Shown piece by piece: positions 26,100 through 34,965 of a stretch of DNA of 37,654 bases (position 1 is its first letter; every line of letters begins with the position of its first letter). The DNA comes from an uncultured Clostridium sp. GTDB taxonomy: Bacteria; Bacillota; Clostridia; Oscillospirales; Acutalibacteraceae. The notes beneath the pieces are model-generated. The model made no database searches, was not told where the DNA came from, and saw only the letters and a program-made list of their open reading frames with translations. A program made the position numbers and the translations under genes. The DNA is taken from contig CABRLN010000022.1 in assembly GCA_902471875.1 (NCBI GenBank), positions 1-37,654 on the forward strand, read 5' to 3'.

Positions 26100-26547
26100 T
26101 ATTACTGCCTCCCTCTTCAAATATGTATTTATAATTTACTCCATTTAATATTCCATGCATGTGCAAGGAGAATAAAAAACATGACAAAAAAATAACTGAC
26201 AGTGCCTGGTTAAACACAGGAACAATAAAAAACACAATAGTAAGAAGCAAAAAAACAATTAACAATATATCAAATATTTTGGCATAAGTATTTGAGAAAA
26301 ATCTAAAAAGGCCTATTTGTTTTATTGTAAACGATTTTATTTTAAGCTCTTTTTTTCTTTTTAAATTCAAAACACCAAATAAGAAGTACGCTAAAATAAG
26401 CATTACCCAAAATAATATTCCTGTAGCATATGCAAAAATAATATCAATCATTCCTCCACCATAATCACCTGCAAAAGCAAGCAATATGGAAAAGGACGAT
26501 ATAAAAAGCATTGTTATAATTATTTTTATTAGTTTACTACTGCTCAA
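26092..26547 (-). CDS. Small four-helix membrane protein of unknown function
   Basis: A protein of about 151 residues with four hydrophobic segments and a short basic loop (LKRKKELKIKS) between helices two and three. I do not recognise the family. The TTG at 26547 is preferred as start because AGGAG lies eight bases upstream; a GTG three codons earlier overlaps that ribosome site. Its stop overlaps the start of the giant surface protein, so the two are probably translated together. A role in membrane insertion or anchoring of the giant protein is possible but inferred from position only. Confidence 0.7.
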   Translation of the reverse strand: MSSSKLIKIIITMLFISSFSILLAFAGDYGGGMIDIIFAYATGILFWVMLILAYFLFGVLNLKRKKELKIKSFTIKQIGLFRFFSNTYAKIFDILLIVFLLLTIVFFIVPVFNQALSVIFLSCFLFSLHMHGILNGVNYKYIFEEGGSNNE

Positions 26548-26683
26548 TACAGCCACTCCTATTTTTCATTAATACTGTACATAATAATAAATACAATAAA
26601 AATAAGGCAATTTTTATTATTTCAAAATACAACACAGTATAACAAAAATGCCTTATAGTATGTTTTAGGCTTTTAGACATACA

Positions 26684-27226
26684 TTAATAAATTGTCTCGT
26701 TTGTATGAACAATGACAACCTTTTTAGAAATCTTAAAGCTTTTATCTTCAAAATTTAAACCTGCCTTGCCAGCACCATTATTATTTTCTGTACTCTTTTC
26801 TTGAGTAAGAGGTGTAGTTGGATTAGAAGCTGATAAATAGTCATCCTTCCTATATCTGTTGTCTAAAATATCAGTTGGCGCATATTTTTTTTCTAAAATA
26901 TCGGTTTGAGCCATTTTAAGCTTTGATAATGCTTGTTGCTGACAATTGTTATCTGAATTAATATTGGTTAAATACTCAGTTTCGTTATCGCTTTCATTTA
27001 AGTCGGGCTTTTTTTCATTTTCTTTCATTCTGCCTGTTTTATTATTAGCAGCCTGCATTTCACTAATAGTCTTTTTCTTTGCCCGTCCTGTTCGTATATT
27101 AAAAATTGTTCTTATATCAAATAAAAAAAACAGAACTATAGCAAGAATAAAAAATAAAACAGAAAGTACTATACATATATTAAAACAAGTACTTAGCAAA
27201 GAAAAAAATTCTTCTGTATTGTCCAT
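26684..27226 (-). CDS. Single-helix membrane protein with FHA-ligand-like threonine motifs
   Basis: A 180-residue protein of unknown family. One membrane helix (about residues 16-37) is followed by a basic stretch (TGRAKKKT) and a polar, probably disordered cytoplasmic tail. The tail holds two close copies of a TDIL motif (QTDILEKKY, Thr108; PTDILDNRY, Thr118). The FHA protein of the same operon carries similar DTIVLD and ETTVLN motifs. Such threonines are plausible targets of the neighbouring kinase and ligands for the FHA domain; that is inference. It starts 40 bases after the kinase gene with a GGGGGT ribosome site. A 136-base gap with no clear terminator separates it from the next gene. 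Confidence 0.72.
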   Translation of the reverse strand: MDNTEEFFSLLSTCFNICIVLSVLFFILAIVLFFLFDIRTIFNIRTGRAKKKTISEMQAANNKTGRMKENEKKPDLNESDNETEYLTNINSDNNCQQQALSKLKMAQTDILEKKYAPTDILDNRYRKDDYLSASNPTTPLTQEKSTENNNGAGKAGLNFEDKSFKISKKVVIVHTNETIY

Positions 27227-27266
27227 TTAGTTACCCCCTGCCATATTTTTATTATTTGTGCTGTGT

Positions 27267-28985
27267 TCAAGCATGTGTATTTATTGTATTATCTACATGC
27301 TCCAAGGCTACACAAGCACTTTCGTACAATTGGGTTAAGCTGTTTGAAGAATCCTTCTTTTTAGCTTCTTCTATTTTTTGGCTTAACAATGCTTTCATTT
27401 TTTTATAGTCATTAACAGTAATGTCACTGCCCTCACTAAAAAAGAAATTGTCCCGGCTTGCTAATTCTGACGCCACATATCTATATACAATAAGCGCCAT
27501 TTTGGAATTACCATAATTATTGTCTGTTTTAGTCAGCCAATCCATATTCATTAATTCCTGCAACTCATTCCAGTAATCTTTGGGACTAACTCCTGCTTCA
27601 TCTCCATATTTGTCAATATTGCTTCCCGGCTCATTTGGAATTTTAGAATAGTTCTCAGCCATTGCCAGCAATTTCTTTGAACGAACTGTTGCCTGGTCCT
27701 CGCCGGATTCTCCCTTTATCTCCAAAACACGTTTAAACCATTTTACAGAGTCTTTTTTTCTTTCGTTTGAATCGCCATCGGAATCATCTGAAAAAAATAG
27801 TGCCTGACCTATAGGAAAAGCTATTTCATCGGCATATATCTCTGGTTCACCGGCCATAAGGATTTCTTCATTTTCATATATTATTTTTCTTAAGTTTCTA
27901 TACTCTTCTTCAGACAAGACTGCATCACTTAAATAATTTGTCAGAAGTGCTATATATGCGTTTGATTTTGAAGGCTCTATTTTAATTGCTTCTTTATAAT
28001 ATTCAAGCTGTGTTTCCGGACTGCTTGCATTGTCTGCTTTTCTCATATATGAATCATATGTAGAAGATATTTGCATATTTAAGGCAATACCTAATCCTAT
28101 GCCTGTAAAAAGTGTTACAAACATAAGTATTACAGAGGTTAAAAACATTTTCCACTTAAAAGACTGTATTTTTTTATTTTCAATATCAAGGTCGGTATAG
28201 TGGTCAAGCTCGTACAGAAGTTCAGCACAAGACTGATACCTATCATTTGGGTTTCGCTGAGTACACTTTATTATAATTTCTTCAAGCCCTGACGACAGCA
28301 TTGGATTCCACTGACGTATAGGGTACATTTCGTACGGTGGGGTACAAGGGTTATGTCCTGTTACCAAATGGTAAAGTGTTGCACCCAAGCAATATATGTC
28401 AGTACGGGCATCTGTTTGACCTTGCCCACCAAATTGTTCAGGAGCAGCATAGCCTTGTGTTCCAAGACACGTTGTATCGGCAATACTGTCAGACTTATAC
28501 TCTCGTGCTGTGCCAAAGTCAATTAGCATTACGTTACCATCAGGTTTTAACATAATATTAGACGGCTTCATATCACGATAAATTATTGGCGGTTTTCTTG
28601 AATGCAAATATCCCAATACATCGCACAATTGCTTAGCCCATTCAATTACATCCTCTTGGTTTTGGGCACCTTCTGTTTCTAGTGCCTTACTTAACGGATT
28701 GCCTTCTATATAATCCATTACAATAAGAAAGGTACCGTCTCTATCAATAACATCAATTATACTTGGCAAATGTGGATGTTTTAATCTTTTTAAAAGGTCG
28801 GTTTCTACAATAAGATTTTGTTTTACAACCTCAAAATTTTGCATTCCATCCTTTCTTACTTCTTTAATTGCCCATTGTTTATTTGCCTTTTCGTTCATGG
28901 CAAGGTAAACAACGCTCATACCGCCCTTGCCAACTACATTTAGTATTTTATACTTTCCATCTATTATAGAACCTATTTCAAGCAT
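27267..28985 (-). CDS. Transmembrane serine/threonine protein kinase
   Basis: A 572-residue Hanks-type kinase. The glycine loop is GKGGMSVVY, with ATP lysine Lys41. The catalytic loop is YRDMKPSN (Asp138, Asn143; Tyr replaces the His of HRD). The metal site is DFG 156-158, and the activation segment has Thr171/Thr172 before GTQGYAAPEQ. A membrane helix lies at about 278-302, and the extracellular part (about 305-572) is helical and TPR-like (SPETQLEYYKEAIKIEPSKS), not PASTA repeats. It is therefore not the usual PrkC cell-wall kinase. The ATG at 28985 lies 10 bases after the phosphatase stop; an earlier TTG would overlap it. Works with the PP2C phosphatase and FHA protein directly upstream. 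Confidence 0.93.
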   Translation of the reverse strand: MLEIGSIIDGKYKILNVVGKGGMSVVYLAMNEKANKQWAIKEVRKDGMQNFEVVKQNLIVETDLLKRLKHPHLPSIIDVIDRDGTFLIVMDYIEGNPLSKALETEGAQNQEDVIEWAKQLCDVLGYLHSRKPPIIYRDMKPSNIMLKPDGNVMLIDFGTAREYKSDSIADTTCLGTQGYAAPEQFGGQGQTDARTDIYCLGATLYHLVTGHNPCTPPYEMYPIRQWNPMLSSGLEEIIIKCTQRNPNDRYQSCAELLYELDHYTDLDIENKKIQSFKWKMFLTSVILMFVTLFTGIGLGIALNMQISSTYDSYMRKADNASSPETQLEYYKEAIKIEPSKSNAYIALLTNYLSDAVLSEEEYRNLRKIIYENEEILMAGEPEIYADEIAFPIGQALFFSDDSDGDSNERKKDSVKWFKRVLEIKGESGEDQATVRSKKLLAMAENYSKIPNEPGSNIDKYGDEAGVSPKDYWNELQELMNMDWLTKTDNNYGNSKMALIVYRYVASELASRDNFFFSEGSDITVNDYKKMKALLSQKIEEAKKKDSSNSLTQLYESACVALEHVDNTINTHA

Positions 28986-28995
28986 AATTCCACTC

Positions 28996-29763
28996 TCAAT
29001 CAACTCTGATTAATATAACCGAAATATTATCCTGTTCCTGTCGGTATTTATTTAATTCCGTTAAATAAATTGCTCTATCCAACATAACTTGCTCATTTGT
29101 CAAAACATTAGGATTTAAGTTTTCGTATAATTCCTGTTCACCTACAACATGTCTAAAACCATCTGAGCATAGCATAAAAATCTGCCCGCTGGTTACTGTT
29201 CCCGAATAATAAGCAGGTTCAATGCAATTACTTGCACCTACACATTGAAGTAATACACTGCGCTTAGGGCTTGTCATTGCTTCTTGATACGTCATTCTTC
29301 CCATATCCATTTCCCGCTGGATAAAGGTCTGGTCTTTAGTTAACTGATAAATATTGTCATATAAACAATAAACTCGAGAATCACCTATATTAATAATATA
29401 ATATTCCGACTTTACAAACAATACTGCAACCAGGGTTGTGCCTAATTTAATGCCTTGTGCACGTCCATAGTTTGATATTTTATAATTTATCCTAAAAGCA
29501 ATATCTCTCCAGGAGTTAAAAATATACTCCTTTAAATTATTTTGAAGAAGATTTTTAGGAAGCTCCTGTTCAAACCAATCTGCAAAAGCTTGTATTAAAG
29601 CAGAACTGGCAACCTCGCCCTTGGCAAGACCGCCCATTCCATCACAAATAACAGCCAGTAATATATTACCCACATTTGATTCAGCCTCCATAATCAATGC
29701 CGAATCCTGATTCGTTTTCTTTTTTATACCTATGTCGGTATGAGCCGCTGTTATAAAATTCAT
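28996..29763 (-). CDS. PP2C-family serine/threonine phosphatase
   Basis: A 255-residue metal-dependent phosphatase that should reverse the kinase next to it. Metal-binding acids are visible at Asp20 (NQDSAL), Asp41 in CDGMGG, the Asp of LCSDGF and the Asp of QDNISVIL. The NIGDSRVYCL strand is typical. Single domain, no membrane segment, normal length. It starts 16 bases after the FHA gene with AGGTGA. Confidence 0.94.
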   Translation of the reverse strand: MNFITAAHTDIGIKKKTNQDSALIMEAESNVGNILLAVICDGMGGLAKGEVASSALIQAFADWFEQELPKNLLQNNLKEYIFNSWRDIAFRINYKISNYGRAQGIKLGTTLVAVLFVKSEYYIINIGDSRVYCLYDNIYQLTKDQTFIQREMDMGRMTYQEAMTSPKRSVLLQCVGASNCIEPAYYSGTVTSGQIFMLCSDGFRHVVGEQELYENLNPNVLTNEQVMLDRAIYLTELNKYRQEQDNISVILIRVD

Positions 29764-29779
29764 AATTTCACCTGTTTAA

Positions 29780-31381
29780 TTATATTGCATAAAATACAAA
29801 CTCTTCATTAGCAAGCAATAATCTGTCACCCGATGATAATATTTGCTCTGTACTACCTACAATTTGTTTTCCGTTAACATATGAAAAGTTTCTGGAGTTA
29901 TTATCCAGAATATAGTAATGCTCACCTTTTTTTAAAATAGTAGCATGAGCTCCGCTTATGTATGTATTATCGCTAATACAATAATCTACAAAGCTTCTCT
30001 CCTTTCCAATTCTGAATACTGATTTATTTATTATAATTTTTTCACTATTTTTCGTTCTTATCAAATAAGCCTGAGTCTGTGTTTGAGCAGCACCGTTATT
30101 GCCTGAATTATTTGGTTCTGCATTTAGCACTGTTGTTTCAGCACTGGTAGAGTTATCCAAAACAATAGTATCACCAAAATTACCGGCAGGTGCAGGGCTC
30201 ATATATTGAGAATTATTAAAATTAACATTTTGTGCAGCCGCACTATTCATTGGTACATTATTTTTTTCAGAATTATTTGCAGCAGCAAAAGCAGGCATTG
30301 GACTGTAGTTTTGATTTACACCTTGATTTGCATTGTTTGCGTTACCCGGCATACTGCCATTGAAGTTATTACCCTGCATATTGTTGGCGCCTGTGTTACC
30401 ATTTGGCATATTATTCGACATATTATTTGGCATATTATTTGGCATATTATTATCAAAAGGTGACATCACCTTATTATTTGTATTTTTTTGCTTTGCCTTT
30501 GAAGTATCTTTGCCCTTTTTCGATTTATCCTTTTTGTTTCCGCCAAACAGGGAAAAATGCGATTTTTTTTCTTTTTTATTTTTCTGAGCAACAGGTTGTT
30601 GAAAATTATTAGCAGTATTAATATTATTTGAATTAACCGGTTGCACAGGTTTATTCATTGTATTACCATAATGCATATTATTTTCAGCTTGACCGTTCAT
30701 ACTTGCATTATTAGCTTGTTGTGGAGCAGCCACAGGTGCATTATTGTTATTAATATTATTATTTATAGGTATATTTTGGGAATTATTATTGTTAACTTCT
30801 GCATTAACATTGCCTGTTTGTACTGTAGTATCTCCTGATAAAAGTTCGTTAATAAGCGCTTTAAAATCATTTACAGAAAAGGTATTGCTTTTATTTAAAA
30901 AGCTAATAATTTTTGCCACATAGTCTGTATTTTCAGCAGGATTAAATTGTGTGTTTATCATTACTTTTTTTAAAAAATCACACAAAGACATACTGCTAAG
31001 TTTTGGTATAACAGGAAAGCAAATTAAATCTGCTGTTTTGTTGCTAAGGTTAATATATATATACTCTTCATCGTAATAAAAGCATGAAGGCTCTAACATA
31101 TAATCTTCGGCATCTATTACTGATTCTGCAATACTTAAAAATATACTTAATAAGTCATTTTTATTAACAACATTATCAAAATACTGCTTTAAAGTGATTT
31201 TTGAAGAGATATTATATTTTAAAAGCTTTGTATTATTTAACTGTGTAAATATTAAAGGAACTAACCCTTTAATGTTATTATTACTCATCATTCCGTAGCT
31301 AAATGTGTCTAACTTTTCATTAGCCGACAATTCGTACACCATAAACGTACCGGAACCATTATTTTCAAATGTACAGTTCAT
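29780..31381 (-). CDS. FHA-domain protein with DUF6382-like N-terminus and Asn-rich linker
   Basis: A 533-residue protein in three parts. Residues 1-190 resemble the DUF6382 domain often fused to FHA in Clostridia. Residues about 200-430 are Asn/Pro/Met/Gln-rich, with a lysine-rich patch (KNKKEKKSHFSLFGGNKK) and tandem NNMP units. Residues about 437-533 are an FHA phospho-threonine-binding domain (FRIGKE, ISGAHATI, DNNSRNFSYVNGK). Just before the FHA domain are DTIVLD and ETTVLN, possible phosphorylation sites that could bind the FHA domain in cis or trans. With the kinase and phosphatase it forms a complete write-erase-read module. The output is unknown. Confidence 0.88.
   Translation of the reverse strand: MNCTFENNGSGTFMVYELSANEKLDTFSYGMMSNNNIKGLVPLIFTQLNNTKLLKYNISSKITLKQYFDNVVNKNDLLSIFLSIAESVIDAEDYMLEPSCFYYDEEYIYINLSNKTADLICFPVIPKLSSMSLCDFLKKVMINTQFNPAENTDYVAKIISFLNKSNTFSVNDFKALINELLSGDTTVQTGNVNAEVNNNNSQNIPINNNINNNNAPVAAPQQANNASMNGQAENNMHYGNTMNKPVQPVNSNNINTANNFQQPVAQKNKKEKKSHFSLFGGNKKDKSKKGKDTSKAKQKNTNNKVMSPFDNNMPNNMPNNMSNNMPNGNTGANNMQGNNFNGSMPGNANNANQGVNQNYSPMPAFAAANNSEKNNVPMNSAAAQNVNFNNSQYMSPAPAGNFGDTIVLDNSTSAETTVLNAEPNNSGNNGAAQTQTQAYLIRTKNSEKIIINKSVFRIGKERSFVDYCISDNTYISGAHATILKKGEHYYILDNNSRNFSYVNGKQIVGSTEQILSSGDRLLLANEEFVFYAI
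30405..30452. repeat. Four tandem 12-bp units inside the FHA gene
   Basis: GGCATATTATTY-like 12-mers are repeated four times with few changes, encoding the NNMP/NNMS series. The unit is a multiple of three, so gain or loss changes linker length without a frameshift. Confidence 0.85.
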
Positions 31382-31396
31382 TATAATTTACCTCCA

Positions 31397-32692
31397 TTAG
31401 CTATATACAATCAGCTTTATATACGAATAGCTTTCACCTTGCTTTACCACGGCAATACCGTCATCTGAAAAAGCAAAACAATCGTTGAATTGGGGTTCTA
31501 TAACAGTTTTTCCTTCACTGTCCATATACCCCCATTTGCTGCCGTCATAAAATGGGGCAATATTAATACTGTAAGATTTTACAGGCTTAGTATATTTTGG
31601 TTCTACAGCGTATGTACCATTTTTAAATACATACCCCCATTTATTGTTCACCTTAACCGCAGCAGGGTTATCGCTTTCAAACATTTGAACATCGTCAAAA
31701 CTTAATTTTCCTACTCTTTTTCCATTATTATCAAGCATTATATATTTACCGTCTTGTTTAGCAAATATAATTCCGTTACTAATACAGCAATCATATTCGT
31801 CAAGCTTAATATCATCATATATCAATTCGGTAATTTGTTTCTGATTTTTGTCTATTAGGCACCATTTGCCGTCTTTTTTAACTGCGGCAACATCGTTTTT
31901 AATATTTGAAGCGTAATCCCATGGAAGCTTGTCAGGAATATTATACTCAGAATCAGCATAGCCGTACTTTTTATTATCTTTAACAACTGCCATACCTTGG
32001 TTAGCAAAGCCTAAATATTCAACCTGTTTACTTGGAACCGCTACCTTGTAGCCTTTATCATTAACAATAATCCATTTACCGTCTTTTTTTACAGGAGTTG
32101 TTTCTGCAACAAACATTTGCACCTCATCGTAATCTGCACTTAACACATAGGCGCCCTTATTATTAAGGCAACCCCATTTATCGTTTACCTGCACAAGCGA
32201 ATATCCGCCAATATATTTTTTTGCAGACTGCAAACCGGTTTTTAAAAAATTAAATTTATATATAGAATCTTTTCTTAATTTCTCTAACACATCACTTGTT
32301 ATTCCCTTTTCTTTTGCTGTGTTATAAACATCCAGTACCTCTTTATACTGCATATCGGTGTAATACCCATTTGCTAAAACTTCGTATGCATTTTTAGAAT
32401 TTGAAAATATAGACGAATATTCGTTTAAAGCCTGTTTGTACAATTTTTCGTCAAATTTATTTAACTGAGTTAAATACTCCTTATAAATTTCTTCATCATC
32501 ATTTTTTATGCTAAGAGCTTTTTTATAATAGTCTATAGAAACATATGGGATATCATCTTTAGCATTTTTTCTTGCCATTGCAATATTATTATCATATTCA
32601 CTTTGTATTCTGTCAGAAGATGAATAAACACTAAAAGCAGACGCTGCACCTAATACAACAAAAATGATTATTGCTAAAACTTTAGACTTCAT
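31397..32692 (-). CDS. Membrane-anchored WG-repeat protein
   Basis: A 431-residue protein with an N-terminal membrane helix or uncleaved signal (about 5-25). A helical, TPR-like part (about 30-165) is followed by about seven WG-type repeats, such as NDKWGCLNNKG, NNKWGYVFKNG and GSKWGYMDSEG. WG repeats are beta-hairpin units of unknown binding role that are common on clostridial surfaces. It lies 9 and 15 bases from its neighbours in the operon. Function unknown; an extracytoplasmic partner of the kinase or pilus-like proteins is a guess from position. Confidence 0.85.
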   Translation of the reverse strand: MKSKVLAIIIFVVLGAASAFSVYSSSDRIQSEYDNNIAMARKNAKDDIPYVSIDYYKKALSIKNDDEEIYKEYLTQLNKFDEKLYKQALNEYSSIFSNSKNAYEVLANGYYTDMQYKEVLDVYNTAKEKGITSDVLEKLRKDSIYKFNFLKTGLQSAKKYIGGYSLVQVNDKWGCLNNKGAYVLSADYDEVQMFVAETTPVKKDGKWIIVNDKGYKVAVPSKQVEYLGFANQGMAVVKDNKKYGYADSEYNIPDKLPWDYASNIKNDVAAVKKDGKWCLIDKNQKQITELIYDDIKLDEYDCCISNGIIFAKQDGKYIMLDNNGKRVGKLSFDDVQMFESDNPAAVKVNNKWGYVFKNGTYAVEPKYTKPVKSYSINIAPFYDGSKWGYMDSEGKTVIEPQFNDCFAFSDDGIAVVKQGESYSYIKLIVYS

Positions 32693-32701
32693 TGTTTCCT
32701 C

Positions 32702-33373
32702 CTAAATTCCAATACAATAACAAAACAAAAGAGCCAGCCCTGTAAACGGTGCCATTGGTAAAGATGATTTTCGGTCTGCCTTCTTTGTAATAAGCATTAC
32801 AATACCTGTTACAAACATAGCAAATAAAGTTACAATTAAAATTGAAAAGGTATTGTTAAAACCATATATAAGACCAATAACAGAATACATTTTAACATCG
32901 CCCATGCCTATGCCATGCTTAGATACAAAGTAACTAAGCAAAAGTATTCCACCGCCAAGCAACAAACCAAAGCCAGAAAACTTTAATTCATTAATTAAAT
33001 CTCTGTAACCGAATATAACTTTTACAATAAAAAGTAATGCCCAAGCAGCAAGTCCTATTATAATAAAAATGTTAGGTATAATTTTGTACTTATAGTCCAA
33101 ATAAACTATTGGCATAATCCACAATATTGTCAGCATATTTACGAATGACTGTAAAAGATTTATTCCGTATAAGACGCCAACTGTAAATATAAGCATTCCA
33201 ATAAAAAACGATGCAAAAAAGTAAAGAATATATTTTTTATTTTTAATACATTTTTTTACATTTTCAATTTTTAGCTTTTTTTTACCGTGAACATAGTAGT
33301 TTATATACAGGCCGCCCAAAAACGCACAAATCACTGCAATAAAAACTGCAACTATCCATTTAATTATTTCCAT
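32702..33373 (-). CDS. Type IV prepilin peptidase, A24 family (TadV/CpaA-like)
   Basis: A 223-residue polytopic membrane aspartyl protease that removes the leader of prepilin-type proteins. Catalytic aspartates are Asp93 in YLDYKYKIIPN and Asp159 in GIGMGDVK. The N-terminal methyltransferase part of PilD-type enzymes is missing, as in Tad systems. The ATG at 33373 is chosen because AGAGGTAG precedes it; the frame is open upstream into the previous gene. It follows the TadE-like gene by 28 bases and is likely to process that protein. Confidence 0.9.
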   Translation of the reverse strand: MEIIKWIVAVFIAVICAFLGGLYINYYVHGKKKLKIENVKKCIKNKKYILYFFASFFIGMLIFTVGVLYGINLLQSFVNMLTILWIMPIVYLDYKYKIIPNIFIIIGLAAWALLFIVKVIFGYRDLINELKFSGFGLLLGGGILLLSYFVSKHGIGMGDVKMYSVIGLIYGFNNTFSILIVTLFAMFVTGIVMLITKKADRKSSLPMAPFTGLALLFCYCIGI

Positions 33374-33401
33374 ATAACTACCTCTAAGTATAATGTTAAT
33401 T

Positions 33402-34730
33402 TTAACTTTGGTTTTGATTTGGCGATACTCCGTAACCGTTTTTAACAACAATATTCATATCAGGATACTGCTGCTTTACACTGTCAATTACACCGCTGTC
33501 TATATTTGAATTGTCCGGTATAACAATTATCATTGTTAATTTACGTGAAGATGTGTCAGAATGTATTGTTTCTGAAACACCTGAACTGTTAAATACATTT
33601 ATTTCACTGCCAACCTTGTTCATGTCATTTTTAAATGTTTTGCAGTAATCTACAATTGCGCTTTTAAGCTGGCTGGGATTTGAATATGTATTACAATAAA
33701 CATCTATTGAATGCACTTGAAAAAATTCATTATTTGCTCTGTTGTATGAATCAAAATAATTTACATGAGAGTAATTTCCTTCACCCTTTAGTCTTTCACG
33801 CTCAAGTTCGGTAATGGTCTTTCCTCTTTGTTTTGAGCTTAATTCCCAATAAGAAGTAGCCTCTTCGGTGGCTGGCTCAGTAGCTGCGGAATTAGGATTA
33901 TTCATTTCTGCATCGCCACTTAGCCACGCACGAACAACAGCTTCTTTACAAGTTGTAACCTCGCCAAAGTCATTGCCAAAAAAGTTAAATAATTTTATCT
34001 TATAATATACAACTATGTGTATTTCGTCTGGATAAGGGTTTGTAAAAATAGTTGACATATTAAAATTAAGTCCGCTTTCGCCATCTACAACACCCAAATT
34101 TTTAAGAACATCGTCAGCTGATTGGTCGCCGCTGTCAAAATGCTTTAAGGTAAAAGCCTTTGAAAGAGGAGCAGCAATAAGGTAAGACTTTGCCAAGTCA
34201 ACACATTCGCTTCCGGCAACTGCTACTAAGCACTTCATATATTGCTTAGGATTTTCTTTTATTTGGTTAAACAGGTCTTCTGTTTGGGTTAAGTTTTGGT
34301 CAATATTTTCTAAACCATCAGGAAGCCCGTCAATAGTATTTTTAATATTATCTATATGTCCCTGATTATCTTCAATAGCATTGTCAACTTTAATTGAATT
34401 TGCATCATCAATAATAGATTGACCGTCTTGCTTAACATCAGAAAAGGCTTTGTAAAGACTGTCAAGAGTGTTTGCTACACCATTAAGCGGCTCTACTCCT
34501 TCATCACCTGCATCTGATATTGCATTGTTAAGCTTGCTTAAGCCGCTCATTTTATATAGGTACGAATATTGTGACAACTCTTTAGCTGCACCATTAACAG
34601 CACTTGAAATCATAGCCTCTGCACGGCAATAATTTACCACGCCTAAGACTGTAAAAATTACAAACAGAAATGCTGTAAACGAAACAACTGCTTCTATTGT
34701 TGCCGACCCTCTGTTTTCTTTTACCCTCAT
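33402..34730 (-). CDS. TadE/TadG-like pseudopilin
   Basis: A 442-residue protein with a prepilin-type N-terminus: a short basic leader, Gly8 at the cleavage point, then SATIEAVVSF with the key Glu at +5 of the mature protein and a hydrophobic helix to about residue 37. A predicted coiled-coil-rich middle (about 50-165) and a long soluble C-terminal domain follow, larger than a minor pilin. It heads the long operon behind a near-consensus promoter. No Flp pilin, TadA ATPase or TadB/C platform is present in the window. Those genes must lie elsewhere, or this protein works outside a full Tad pilus. Confidence 0.85.
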   Translation of the reverse strand: MRVKENRGSATIEAVVSFTAFLFVIFTVLGVVNYCRAEAMISSAVNGAAKELSQYSYLYKMSGLSKLNNAISDAGDEGVEPLNGVANTLDSLYKAFSDVKQDGQSIIDDANSIKVDNAIEDNQGHIDNIKNTIDGLPDGLENIDQNLTQTEDLFNQIKENPKQYMKCLVAVAGSECVDLAKSYLIAAPLSKAFTLKHFDSGDQSADDVLKNLGVVDGESGLNFNMSTIFTNPYPDEIHIVVYYKIKLFNFFGNDFGEVTTCKEAVVRAWLSGDAEMNNPNSAATEPATEEATSYWELSSKQRGKTITELERERLKGEGNYSHVNYFDSYNRANNEFFQVHSIDVYCNTYSNPSQLKSAIVDYCKTFKNDMNKVGSEINVFNSSGVSETIHSDTSSRKLTMIIVIPDNSNIDSGVIDSVKQQYPDMNIVVKNGYGVSPNQNQS

Positions 34731-34834
34731 TTTTTCACGCCCTTGCTTGTGATATTTTTAGTGAAGCCGCTTTTATTTACCGCTAAAATATTAAAAAACA
34801 TACTTGATTTTTAGAGCAATACCCTTTTATCGAC

Positions 34835-34863
34835 ATTATACAACAAATTTTTAACATTTTCAA
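34835..34863 (-). promoter_or_regulatory. Promoter of the TadE-to-giant-protein operon
   Basis: Minus-strand TTGAAA (34858-34863) and a perfect TATAAT (34835-34840) are 17 bases apart. The predicted start near 34828 leaves a leader of about 100 nucleotides before the TadE-like gene. No strong internal terminator was seen down to 18588, so about 16 kb may be one transcript. Confidence 0.8.
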
Positions 34864-34895
34864 TACCATTTTTACTCTTTATTAATATTTTTATC

Positions 34896-34920
34896 CGAAT
34901 GTGACTGTAAATCACATTCG
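34896..34920. terminator. Hairpin downstream of the truncated cassette
   Basis: CGAATGTGA and TCACATTCG pair around seven bases. The minus-strand continuation GGATAAAAATATT has no T-run, so termination would be weak. It separates the cassette array from the pilus-like operon. Confidence 0.45.
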
Positions 34921-34965
34921 CTTGCAAATAAAAATTTTAATTAAACTAAAAGCTTAATTAAAATT

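Noticed and set aside
26602..26660. Complementary TAAGGCA and TGCCTTA blocks after the TDIL-motif membrane protein gene
   Set aside because: The arms are short and bulged and the loop is over 30 bases long, so it is not a convincing terminator. The operon is treated as continuous here.
30405..30452. Short tandem repeats considered as a CRISPR remnant
   Set aside because: The 12-bp units abut with no spacers and are in frame within the FHA gene, so they are a coding minisatellite.
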